Source: Nitratireductor sp. XY-223
GTDB taxonomy: Bacteria > Pseudomonadota > Alphaproteobacteria > Rhizobiales > Rhizobiaceae
Direction: 5' to 3'
Assembly (NCBI RefSeq): GCF_004959855.1
Contig: NZ_SPNT01000002.1
Location: 1-64,000 of the forward strand
Length of the DNA stretch: 64,000 bases
Shown here: positions 1 to 7,453 of the stretch, piece by piece
How positions within the stretch are numbered: the first letter of the stretch is position 1
Layout of the letters: each line of letters opens with the position of its first letter
Made by a program: the position numbers and the translations under genes
The notes under the pieces: generated by a model
What the model was told of the DNA's origin: nothing
The model's database searches: none
The model's input: the letters and a program-made list of their open reading frames with translations, nothing else

Positions 1-319
1 ATGATCCCGACGCCCCTATGAGGCCCCGCACACCGACCCGTGTCAAACCGACCGCGATCCCGACGTCATCCGCAAGGAACAGAGACCTCAAACCCCGCAG
101 GCGAATATCATCCGCTGGGCAAGGCCGCGCATGAGACAAAGACAAAAACGTTACAAAATTGATTCCATCTTCAGGATTGCTGTCTTCGGCTGCCCTTGAG
201 GCGATGCTCAGACCAACAACAATTTAAACATGCGTTTCTCTGCGCATCGGAATGACCGTGGCCTGCGGCTTCGGCGGGTGGCGGATTTCCCCAGCATGGC
301 GGTCATCGTGCGGGGGCGA
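1..319. other. No recognisable gene
   Basis: I see no convincing coding sequence, RNA gene or repeat in this stretch. Reading frames are short and interrupted on both strands. It borders decayed genes, so it is probably degenerate accessory DNA. Confidence 0.5.
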
Positions 320-917
320 CTAGTAACCATCGTCCTGGATGAAATGCCATCCCGCAAATCGTCCGCGGGTCAGGTCGCCGGTGTCGAGCGGCGGCGCCCG
401 CCGGCCGGGACCGGGATCGTCGTAGTAGATCTCGACCACCGCGCCACGCTCGATGCGCGCGTAGCCGCTGCCGGCGCCGCAGTACTCCATCTCCGCGTCC
501 CTATGGATCGGGAAGGACCTCATTGCGGAACTTCGCCCCGATCCGGATCGCCGGGCGGCGCGCAGGGCGTGTTGCCGCGCGGTAGCCGTCCAGCCACTGC
601 GACTTGAGTGTGTCGGCCGACAGCGCCGTGGCGGAGATCATCGACGCAGGTTTTCGCAGGCAGTCGTCGCGGTGCAGGACGATGTGCGCCGGCGCGACCG
701 GCACGGCCGGTGGGGCCTCGGCGTCGCGCGCGCTGTAGCGCAGGCCTGTCAGCGTGTAACCGTCTCATCTGGCGCGCTCGAATCCCGAACGGCAGGCGCA
801 GAAAGGCGCCACATCGCGGTCGCTCGCGATGACGGCCAGGTAGTCGATTTTCTTCGCCGACTTGCTGTCGTCGTGCGGCAGGCCCTTGACGGTCACGGAG
901 TCCCATTCATCGGACAT
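320..917 (-). pseudogene. Broken gene of unknown function (internal stop plus frameshift)
   Basis: I do not recognise the family. The reading starts at the ATG at 917 (MSDEWDSVTVKG), preceded by a purine-rich AGGAAAGG. It runs into an in-frame TGA at 765-767, after FERAR. The same frame then continues with protein-like sequence (DGYTLTGLRYSARD, later HRDDCLRKPASM and DTLKSQWLDGYR) to about 515. There the frame shifts and the product resumes as RSFPIHRDAEMEYCGAG, ending HFIQDDGY at 320. Joined, the three parts give roughly 198 residues with no obvious signal peptide or membrane segment. The even amino-acid composition across all three parts supports one ancestral gene. A recoding or sequencing artefact is the alternative. 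Confidence 0.6.
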
Positions 918-1129
918 TGTGCGGATCCTTTCCTGTGTTCGGTTTCCCATTCAACAGACGTGGGCGGATCCCCTCTGCCGCCGCAAACGTAGCGCGCGGG
1001 CAGCCGCGCGATTTTCACAGCCCGCAGAACCTCTTCGCGCTCCGGAGAACCGGTATCGCGCATGTGCCCAGAATCGGACTGACCTGTGCGTTATCTCGAC
1101 CGTCCGCGGGAGGGGCGCCCCAGCGCGCC

Positions 1130-1654
1130 TCACGGCTTGCGCGCGTACCTATAGAGGCGGACCGGCTGGCCCATCGCCGTCGCTCCGTCGAACCGTTGTT
1201 CACCAGACGGATAAAGCGACGCGAATCGGTTGCCGGAGGAATTGTTGAGGATCACCTGGTTTCCCTCAACGTCCCAGGCCCAGATCAACGCCGCCTGGCC
1301 GCTACAGCCGCGCGAGGCGGCGCGGTAACCACCGGTCCACTTCGTCAGCGCCAAAAAGATGTCGCAACTGCCGCCGCCAGTCGAGATCGTCCAGCGCCCG
1401 AGTATCGATTCGCGCGTCACCTGTGGCGCATCTGCCGCGGGCACAGGCAATTCATGCTCACTCTGACCCTGCATTGTCGGCGCCTTTGGGAACTCGTTCT
1501 ACCCCGCCGGCGGCAACTGCCCGCTCCGGGTATCGCCGAACGGCGGTCGTGACTGTGTTTGCGGCTGCCCGTATCCGGTGCGCAAACCCGTTCCCTGGCA
1601 TCCCGCCAAGGCGATCGCCGCATACAGTGCGATCACGATTGTTCCATCATGCAT
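1130..1654 (-). pseudogene. Omp19-like outer-membrane lipoprotein / protease inhibitor, split by an amber codon
   Basis: The C-terminal part matches the AprI/Inh protease-inhibitor domain as found in Brucella Omp19. It has the ILGRW start, a Cys pair (GSCDIF, RGCSGQA), the GGYRA segment, and the end FASLYPSGEQRFDGAT. The N-terminal part, from the ATG at 1654, is a short hydrophobic signal with a lipobox (IALAGC) and a Gln/Pro-rich linker. The two halves are in one frame, divided only by a TAG at 1499-1501. An intact protein would be about 174 residues, lipidated and anchored in the outer membrane. The premature stop leaves only the signal and linker unless the codon is suppressed. An ATG at 1474 could restart a leaderless C-terminal domain. 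Confidence 0.75.
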
Positions 1655-1908
1655 CAGTTCATCTCCAAATGCCGAATCCGGAGCTGCCTTCATGGTCGGC
1701 TTCAAGTACAATTACGTGTTCTTTCCCCGGAGGTTCACATGTCCGCGTTTCAGCATTTGCCGATTGCGCCAGCACCAAGGCAAACCATACCAGCGCGATC
1801 TCGGACGATTGCATACGCGATCCCATCCCCTTCTTCACCGGCTCGCCTTCACGCAGTCCAAAAATACCGCCAGCAGATCATGGCACTGGGTGCGCATCTG
1901 TCGAAGCA
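1655..1908. other. No recognisable gene
   Basis: Nothing with family-level resemblance was found here. It lies between the lipoprotein remnant and the transposase fragments and is probably insertion-sequence debris. Confidence 0.45.
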
Positions 1909-2213
1909 TCATTTCCATAGAGCATTGCCGCACTGGACCGCCGTTTTCTGCACGGCTTTGCAGATTGCTCTTTCGAGTTCGTCTGCGTCGGCGAAAGTCT
2001 GGTGTGCCAGTTCGGTCTGTTTAAGCGTTTTCCAGGACGGTACGATGTCGTTGAGTTCCCGGGCGTATTTCGGCAGCCACTCAACCGTGAGCCAAAGGGC
2101 GCAATCGGCGAGTGCTGCTCGGGTCAGCTTGCTGGCGTGAATCGTGCCGTCGTCGAGCACCAGCACCACTGGCATGTGGTGGGCGCCTCGCTCTCATCAA
2201 CAAAGAACCGTCG
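1909..2213 (-). pseudogene. IS630-type transposase fragment
   Basis: The fragment reads LVLDDGTIHASK, then WLTVEWLPKYARELND, then LAHQTFADADELERAI. This is the C-terminal DDE half of IS630-family transposases. It is reached from RRFFVDESEAPTT in another frame, so a frameshift lies near 2173. The conserved segment that normally carries the third catalytic residue (ELNDIE..W) reads ELNDIVPSW, with Val in place of Glu. The N-terminal helix-turn-helix half is missing. I could not identify terminal inverted repeats. The element is therefore dead as a transposon. Confidence 0.75.
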
Positions 2214-2259
2214 ATCGGCGTGCTCCAACCCTGCGACCGGCTCCACCGCGCTCATGGAG

Positions 2260-2432
2260 TTAGCCCCCCACAGGGCGACCGTCCAAGGCGACGCGCAGCG
2301 GATCGCCAGGACCGCGGCCTCCCGGAAGAATGCCGAGATCGTTTCGCTGTCTTCCTTCGATCCGGCCATGAGATGCAGCAGAATCTTTCTGCCGTGCTGT
2401 GAGAATCTCAGGCAGCAGGCACCGGCTCGCAT
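2260..2432 (-). pseudogene. IS256 (Mutator)-type transposase fragment
   Basis: GRKILLHLMAGSKEDSETISAFF resembles the central region of Mutator-type transposases; I give it here as GRKILLHLMAGSKED and the following TISAFF. After a frame change the reading continues RGPGDPLRVALDGRPVG, which resembles the usual RGLxDPLLVVSDGAPG around a catalytic Asp. Only about 55 residues survive and two frames are needed, so this is a scrap. It directly abuts the IS630 fragment, which suggests one insertion into or beside the other. The assignment rests on motif recall and is moderate. Confidence 0.5.
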
Positions 2433-2490
2433 CTTTGGGTCGGCCTGATGCGCTCGGCAATGCCATCAACAAACAGACAGGCAATTTCAT

Positions 2491-2722
2491 ACTCGCTTAG
2501 ATCTCGGGTGGAGAATGCCTAGTCGTCTGCCAAAAACCGCTCCGACCTGGAAACGCTCCTATGGCTTTTGCCGCGTGCGGTGGCGGGGGCTCGCCAATGC
2601 CTTGCTGCAAACCCATCTCACCGCAATCGCCTACAACCTCAAACCAACCCTCAACATACTCAACCCCGCACGAAACAAATCCCACTCAGTGTTCACAGGC
2701 GGTTCGTGGACAGGTCTCCCAA
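2491..2722. other. No recognisable gene
   Basis: I see no protein family, RNA or repeat that I can support here. It separates the transposase debris from the first tRNA remnant and may be the outer part of an integrated element. Confidence 0.45.
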
Positions 2723-2764
2723 TGCGCCCAACAGGATTCGATCCTATGATCTTTACCTTCGAAG
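2723..2764 (-). pseudogene. 3' half of a tRNA-Arg (anticodon TCG), decayed
   Basis: Read on the minus strand this starts at an anticodon loop CTTCGAA. It continues through a T arm with loop ATCGAAT (normally TTCGAAT) and ends with the acceptor strand TGGGCGC plus A. The encoded CCA is absent (TTG follows). No matching 5' acceptor strand GCGCCCA or D arm is found upstream, so it is not a whole gene. Beginning at the anticodon loop and running to the 3' end is typical of the tRNA part carried by integrase attachment sites. Confidence 0.6.
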
Positions 2765-2827
2765 GGTGGTCTGCTTTTCAATAACTGCCAACCCTAACCA
2801 CCGGCAGCTTACAGTTCGACAGAGGTC

Positions 2828-2886
2828 AAATGAACTAGACCACAAATTCCTGTGGGCGGAAAACCACCCAAATTGGACGTCATTTC
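2828..2886. repeat. Att-associated repeat block, copy 1
   Basis: This block aligns with 3033-3090. Both contain AAATGAA, then CCTGTGG(G/A)C, GAAA, and then ACCCAA followed by TTGGACG(T/C)CATTT. It ends about 40 bases from the 3' end of the CCG-type tRNA half. Short direct repeats at such a distance from a tRNA 3' end are the pattern expected of arm-type integrase binding sites, but no integrase gene remains nearby. Confidence 0.6.
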
Positions 2887-2925
2887 CATTCTGCGTCCAG
2901 GCACAGTTGCTGACCACAGGTTTGG

Positions 2926-2970
2926 TGGCGCATCCATCAGGATTCGAACCTGAGACCTCTATCTTCGGAG
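2926..2970 (-). pseudogene. 3' half of a tRNA-Arg (anticodon CCG)
   Basis: On the minus strand it begins at an anticodon loop CTCCGAA. The 3' anticodon strand GATAG follows, then a perfect T arm (TCAGG, loop TTCGAAT, CCTGA), the acceptor strand TGGATGC, G and an encoded CCA. The sequence before the loop (CTGCA) no longer pairs with GATAG, and no 5' acceptor strand GCATCCA is present. It is therefore a 3' half only, cut at the anticodon loop, as left by tyrosine-recombinase integration. Confidence 0.7.
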
Positions 2971-3032
2971 TGCAGGGCTTTTGTGCCAATTTCGGCCGCT
3001 TCTAGCCATTGGCGGCATCCGGGTGTCAAACC

Positions 3033-3097
3033 AAAATGAATTGGAGCAAAACCTGTGGACAGAAATTAACCCAATTTGGACGCCATTTGGACGCCAT
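3033..3097. repeat. Att-associated repeat block, copy 2, with tandem TTTGGACGCCA
   Basis: This is homologous to 2828-2886 (AAATGAA, CCTGTGGAC, ACCCAA, TTGGACGCCATTT). The ATTTGGACGCC unit is repeated in tandem at about 3073-3096. The block ends 44 bases from the 3' end of the intact tRNA-Arg, the same geometry as copy 1 next to its tRNA half. I read it as the surviving end of an integrated element. Confidence 0.6.
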
Positions 3098-3140
3098 TTC
3101 AAAATCGCCTCCGAGCAAATTTTCTAAGTTATTGATTTTA

Positions 3141-3217
3141 TGGCGCGCTCGGGAAGATTCGAACTCCCGACCCCCAGATTCGTAGTCTGGTGCTCTATCC
3201 AGCTGAGCTACGAGCGC
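3141..3217 (-). tRNA. tRNA-Arg (anticodon ACG)
   Basis: This is a complete cloverleaf. The acceptor is GCGCTCG pairing CGAGCGC, with a standard D arm (GCTC, AGCTGGATA, GAGC) and anticodon stem CCAGA/TCTGG. The loop CTACGAA gives anticodon ACG. The T stem is GGGAG/CTTCC with one G-U pair and the usual TTCGAAT loop, discriminator G and an encoded CCA at 3141-3143. With A34 converted to inosine it would read CGU, CGC and CGA. It borders the integration scar and is the likely target of the insertions. Confidence 0.97.
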
Positions 3218-3313
3218 GCGGCGGCGGCGTTGCCTGTCCGCGAGGCGTGTAACTAATCCTTTCGCCGCCGGAATGCAAGCGCCATGCGACGAAATTTTTG
3301 ACCGGACACCGCC

Positions 3314-4912
3314 CTATTCGCCGACCTCCTTGATCGGCACCGGCGCGGCTGCCTCGCGGCACGCCTGTGCGTCCGGCTGGTTCGGCAGGGTGATGCGGAA
3401 GCGGGTCCCGGTGCCCGGCTTGTCGACCAGCGTGATCGTCCCGCCATGGGCGCGCACCAGTTCGCTGGCGATCGCCAGGCCAAGGCCGGTTCCGCCGGAT
3501 CGGGCCGAGCCGCGAAAGGCGGTAAACAGGTTCTCGCGCGCCTTCGGCGGCATGCCGGGGCCGGTGTCGTCGATATCGATGGTCGCGGTCCCGTCCGCGA
3601 CGGCGGCGGAAACGGTGATGCGCCGCACGATCGCCAGGTCGTCGGCGCCGTCGGCGGACAGCGCCTGGATCGCATTGCGGCACAGATTGTGGATGACGCG
3701 GAAGAGCTGCTCGCTGTCCGCCTCGATCTCCAGGCCCTCCGGCACGTCGATGACGAAATCGATGGGCGACCCGTCGGGCGCCGGCTCGCCGTCCGAGCGC
3801 AGATCCGCGTCGACAATCAGCATGTCGCGCACATCGGTCACAAGGGCGGCGAAATCGACCAGTCGCCGGTTCGGCTCGGCCTCGTTGGCACGGCCGTAAT
3901 CGAGCACCTCGCGGGTGTAGTCGACCGCCCGGTCCATGGTGCGGATCAGCTTCGGCGCGAAGCGCTTGACGACCGGGTCGTCGACCATTGAAAGCCGGTC
4001 CGACATGAGCTGCGCGGAGGCAAGGATGTTGCGCATGTCGTGGTTGATCTTGGAAACGGCGAGGCCGAGATTGGCGAGGTGCCGCTGTTTCTTCAGCGTT
4101 CCCTGAAGCTCCTGCTGCATGGCCTGCAGATGGCGCTCGGCGATACCGATCTCGTCATCGATCTCCCGTGGCTCGATCACCCGCGCCGGATCGTCGGGAT
4201 CACGCGAGAATGCCTGCATGCTCGTCGTCATGCGGCGGATCGGGCGTATCATCATGGCGTTGATGGCAATGAAGACCAGTCCCGCGGTGAACAGCGAAAT
4301 CAGCACCGAAAGGAAGAACACGTTGCGCCCGTAGACGAGCATCGCATTGCGCAGCGGATCTTCCTCCATGACGATATCGATCATCATGGAACTGCCCTCG
4401 ACCGGGCCGTAGACACGGATGATCCGGTCGTCGGAAAACAGCGTCACGAAGGCGTCCCGGATCGCGGCAAAGGGCGAAACGGAGGAAAGATCGTATTGCC
4501 GGTCGACCTGCGGCGGCATGTCGGACGCGGCGATCAGCCGGCTCATGTCGCCGGTCTTCAGGGCAATCGACTTGGTGCCGGTGGCCATGAGCGCGTCGTT
4601 CTGGATCGGACGCGGCAGTTCCATGTCCTCCCAGCCCTCGACGACCAGGCTTGCCGCGGCGGCGGTGCGCAGCCGGTCCTCCAGCCAGCGCATGCGCATA
4701 TTGGCAACGGACGGCACGAAGATCAGCACCTCCGCGGCCATGACGAACAGCACCGTCAGCAAAAGCAGCTTGCCCGACAGGCTGTGCCATGGCTTCTGCT
4801 TGCCGTTCGCGCCTAGCGTCTCGCGTATGTCCGTGCCGTCGCCCGAATCCATCACAATTCCCGGATCATCCCTAACCGCCAGGACCTGCTCATATCGGAG
4901 CAAGCCCTTCAT
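3314..4912 (-). CDS. Orphan membrane sensor histidine kinase
   Basis: This is a 532-residue inner-membrane kinase. A first membrane helix lies at about 46-68, followed by a periplasmic sensing segment of about 130 residues, a second helix at about 198-219 and a HAMP linker. The dimerisation region carries the phosphate-accepting His291 in KINHDMRN. The N box has Asn413 (CRNAIQAL), and the ATP lid shows DDTGPGM (448-454) and GGTGLGLA (473-480). Such kinases phosphorylate a response regulator, but none is encoded in this window, so the partner is unknown. It lies 47 bases downstream of the disulfide reductase gene and probably shares its transcript. ATG 4912 and ATG 4852 are both possible starts. 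Confidence 0.88.
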   Translation of the reverse strand: MKGLLRYEQVLAVRDDPGIVMDSGDGTDIRETLGANGKQKPWHSLSGKLLLLTVLFVMAAEVLIFVPSVANMRMRWLEDRLRTAAAASLVVEGWEDMELPRPIQNDALMATGTKSIALKTGDMSRLIAASDMPPQVDRQYDLSSVSPFAAIRDAFVTLFSDDRIIRVYGPVEGSSMMIDIVMEEDPLRNAMLVYGRNVFFLSVLISLFTAGLVFIAINAMMIRPIRRMTTSMQAFSRDPDDPARVIEPREIDDEIGIAERHLQAMQQELQGTLKKQRHLANLGLAVSKINHDMRNILASAQLMSDRLSMVDDPVVKRFAPKLIRTMDRAVDYTREVLDYGRANEAEPNRRLVDFAALVTDVRDMLIVDADLRSDGEPAPDGSPIDFVIDVPEGLEIEADSEQLFRVIHNLCRNAIQALSADGADDLAIVRRITVSAAVADGTATIDIDDTGPGMPPKARENLFTAFRGSARSGGTGLGLAIASELVRAHGGTITLVDKPGTGTRFRITLPNQPDAQACREAAAPVPIKEVGE

Positions 4913-4959
4913 CTGCCGCTGTTTCGTCGGGCATTGCTACACCAAAGGGCAGGGCCTGC

Positions 4960-6387
4960 CTATCCAAATCGACGCATGAGCCCGATGATGCGGCGGATGA
5001 ACGGTTTGCGTGTCATCGGACTATAATAGGTAATCACGGCCCGCTTTCCAATCTCGGCCATTGTCGGATAGGGCGGGACGTAGCCGCGGACGTTGGAAAG
5101 CCGCATCTTGTTGGCGATCGCCAAGGCCCACATATTGATCATCTCGCCGGCACCGGCGCCGGCGATCGACACGCCGACCACCCTGCCCTTCTTGTCCGTG
5201 ACGAGCTTGATCAGACCGTCGGTCTTGCGCTCGGCAAGCGCCCGGTCGTTCTCCGCATAGGGCCAGCGAAGCACGTGAATATCGCCGAACCGCTTGCGCG
5301 CATCCTCCTCGCCGAGCCCGACATGGGCGAGTTCCGGGTCGGTATAGGTGGCCCAGGGCACGATGCCGCTGTTTTCCCTTGCCGGCGCCCGGAAGAGGAT
5401 CTGCTGCACGACGAGACCCGCGTGATATCCGGCGACATGGGTGAACTGCAGCCCGCCGGCGACATCGCCGATGGCGAAGACACGCCGATTGGTGGTCTTC
5501 AGGTTGGGCTGTACCTTGATGCCGCCGCGGTCGTAGTCGATGCCCGCCTCGGTCAGGCCGATGCCCTCGACATTGGCGGCCCGGCCGGTGGCGACCAGGA
5601 TGTGCGACCCGTCGACGGTCCGTTCGCCGTCCTCCGACTCAACGGTGACACGCACGCCGGCGCGGCCGAATTTCTTGACAGCGGTCACGGTCGTGCCTTC
5701 CAGGATCGTTACGCCTTCCGAGCGGATCCGGTCGAGCACGATGGCGGCGAGTTCCGGGTCGTCCTTGCCGAGCGCCTTGAGGCCCTCGATGACCGTTACC
5801 TCGGACCCCAGCCTGCGGTGCGCCTGTGCCATTTCCATGCCAATCGGACCGCCGCCGATGATGATCAGATGGCGCGCCCTTTGCGAGCGGTCGAACAGCG
5901 TCTCATTGGTGAGGTATTCGACCGTGTCGAGGCCTGGAATAGGCGGAACGAAGGGCGACGAGCCTGTCGCCACGACGTAGCGCCGCGCCTTGATCTCATA
6001 GTCGCCGGCGACCACCGTGTCCGGATCGGTAAAGGCGCCCGTATCCTCGATCACCTTGACGCCGAGGGCCGTGAAACGCTCGACTGAATCGTTCGGCGCA
6101 ATGGCACCGATGACCGAGTGGATGTGTTCGTGGACCTTCTTGTAGTCGATCTTCACCTCGCCGGCATTGACCCCGAAATGCGGCGCCTCGGCAATGGCGT
6201 GCGCATGCTTGCCGGCGGCGATGATCGCCTTCGAGGGCACGCAGCCGTAGTTCAGGCAATCGCCTCCCATCTTGCCCTTTTCGATGAGCACCACGTCGAC
6301 GCCGAAGGCGGCGGCCGCGGCGGCAACCGTGAGGCCGCCGGACCCGGCGCCGATAACGCAGATGTCGGGGCGAAGCGTGGTGGTCAT
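4960..6387 (-). CDS. FAD-dependent pyridine nucleotide-disulfide oxidoreductase (mercuric reductase / dihydrolipoyl dehydrogenase family)
   Basis: The protein has 475 residues. The N-terminal FAD fold has VIGAGSGG at 11-18 and the redox-active pair Cys44/Cys49 in GGDCLNYGCVPSKA. A second dinucleotide fold has IIGGGPIGMEMAQ, and a GDVAGG motif binds FAD. The extended C-terminal dimerisation domain lacks the HxxxxE pair typical of lipoamide dehydrogenase and the terminal Cys pair of true mercuric reductase, so the substrate is unknown. The start at 6387 (MTTTLRPDIC) follows the family, since upstream in-frame sequence is not protein-like. The pairing with a TVP38 gene upstream is common in bacteria. 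Confidence 0.85.
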   Translation of the reverse strand: MTTTLRPDICVIGAGSGGLTVAAAAAAFGVDVVLIEKGKMGGDCLNYGCVPSKAIIAAGKHAHAIAEAPHFGVNAGEVKIDYKKVHEHIHSVIGAIAPNDSVERFTALGVKVIEDTGAFTDPDTVVAGDYEIKARRYVVATGSSPFVPPIPGLDTVEYLTNETLFDRSQRARHLIIIGGGPIGMEMAQAHRRLGSEVTVIEGLKALGKDDPELAAIVLDRIRSEGVTILEGTTVTAVKKFGRAGVRVTVESEDGERTVDGSHILVATGRAANVEGIGLTEAGIDYDRGGIKVQPNLKTTNRRVFAIGDVAGGLQFTHVAGYHAGLVVQQILFRAPARENSGIVPWATYTDPELAHVGLGEEDARKRFGDIHVLRWPYAENDRALAERKTDGLIKLVTDKKGRVVGVSIAGAGAGEMINMWALAIANKMRLSNVRGYVPPYPTMAEIGKRAVITYYSPMTRKPFIRRIIGLMRRFG

Positions 6388-6469
6388 GAACGTTCTCCAA
6401 GGACAGTATCTTCGGTGCGCGTCGCACGTCCGCGCGGCGCAGAAAAACAGCGGGACGCTGGCAGAATAA

Positions 6470-7282
6470 TCAGAATTCGCGTCCGGCGCGGAATTTTTTG
6501 ATGATAAAGGGAATGGCGGCGACAGCGGCCAGGACCGCAAAGGCAATGGTCAGTTCAGCGGTGACGAGGTCCGCCAGCGACACATCCCGGCCGGCCTCCT
6601 TGGCCGATTGGATGACGCTGTCCAGGCCCTGGCCCAGATAGGAATAGGCATAGGTGCCCGGAAGGATGCCCAAGAAGGTGGCAGTCACATAGACGCGCAG
6701 CGGCACATTGAACAGGGCCGGCGCGATATTGATGACGAAAAACGGAAAGACCGGTGCCAGCCGCAGCACCAGCAGAAAGCCGAAAGCGTTCCGCTCAAAG
6801 CTGTGGGCCAGCTTGGCGACACCGGGGCCCGCCATCCTTTCGAGAAAATCGCCAAGCGCCGTACGGGCGGCGAGGAAAATGACGGAGGCGCCGATCGTTG
6901 CCGCGAACGCGGTCAGCGTTCCGGCCAGGAACCAGCCGAAGACGAAACCGCCGAGGATGGTGAGCAGGGAAGCGGCAGGGAAGGAAAAGGCGACCGCAAG
7001 GACATAGACGGCAAAATAGACGGCGCTCGCCATCACGATGTTTTCCATCACGTGGGCCTTGAGCGTGTCGCGGTGCTCGATGAGCGATTCAAGCGTCAGA
7101 TATTCGTGCAGACCGAACAGGTAGCCGATGACCAGACCGCAGGCGATGACGACGATCGGAGCAAAACGTTTCAGCTTTGCGCCGGTGCCCGCATTCTCGA
7201 CTGCGCCGTTCTTTTCCATGGCCGACTGCCGGTCCAGCTCCTGTGCCGTGTCCTGATCGACGGATTTGCTGTCAGAGGTCAT
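6470..7282 (-). CDS. TVP38/TMEM64 family (DedA-like) membrane protein
   Basis: This is a 270-residue inner-membrane protein of the SNARE-associated/VTT superfamily. A charged N-terminal tail (1-45) precedes about five to six hydrophobic helices. The family core AASLLTILGGFVFGWFL lies in the middle and LRLAPVFPFFVIN follows. Relatives act in lipid flipping or transport; the substrate here is not known. The ATG at 7282 is preceded by AGGAG, which decides the start. It is the first gene of a likely three-gene transcript with the flavin reductase and the sensor kinase. That pairing suggests a membrane-linked redox function, but this is inference. Confidence 0.85.
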   Translation of the reverse strand: MTSDSKSVDQDTAQELDRQSAMEKNGAVENAGTGAKLKRFAPIVVIACGLVIGYLFGLHEYLTLESLIEHRDTLKAHVMENIVMASAVYFAVYVLAVAFSFPAASLLTILGGFVFGWFLAGTLTAFAATIGASVIFLAARTALGDFLERMAGPGVAKLAHSFERNAFGFLLVLRLAPVFPFFVINIAPALFNVPLRVYVTATFLGILPGTYAYSYLGQGLDSVIQSAKEAGRDVSLADLVTAELTIAFAVLAAVAAIPFIIKKFRAGREF

Positions 7283-7453
7283 GGCGCGCTCCTGGTTCGT
7301 TCTCTCGAATCGGGCGCACCTCAGGCACATCCCGGTGCTGCGAACCTAAGCAACGCGCACGCAACCTTCCAATGAATTCCACTCCCATTTTCGAAAGTGT
7401 ATGTGACCTTCGACCCCGCGGCACTCACAATGCCGTGAACCCGAACTCGCGGA

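Noticed and set aside
2723-2978. Two extra complete tRNA genes
   Set aside because: Both lack a 5' acceptor strand and D arm, and their anticodon stems do not pair fully.
2723-3217. CRISPR-like repeated array
   Set aside because: The units are tRNA parts and long homologous spacers with only two or three copies, not short repeats with unique spacers.
1-3250. Active prophage or genomic island
   Set aside because: No integrase, structural or mobility gene is intact; only remnants remain.
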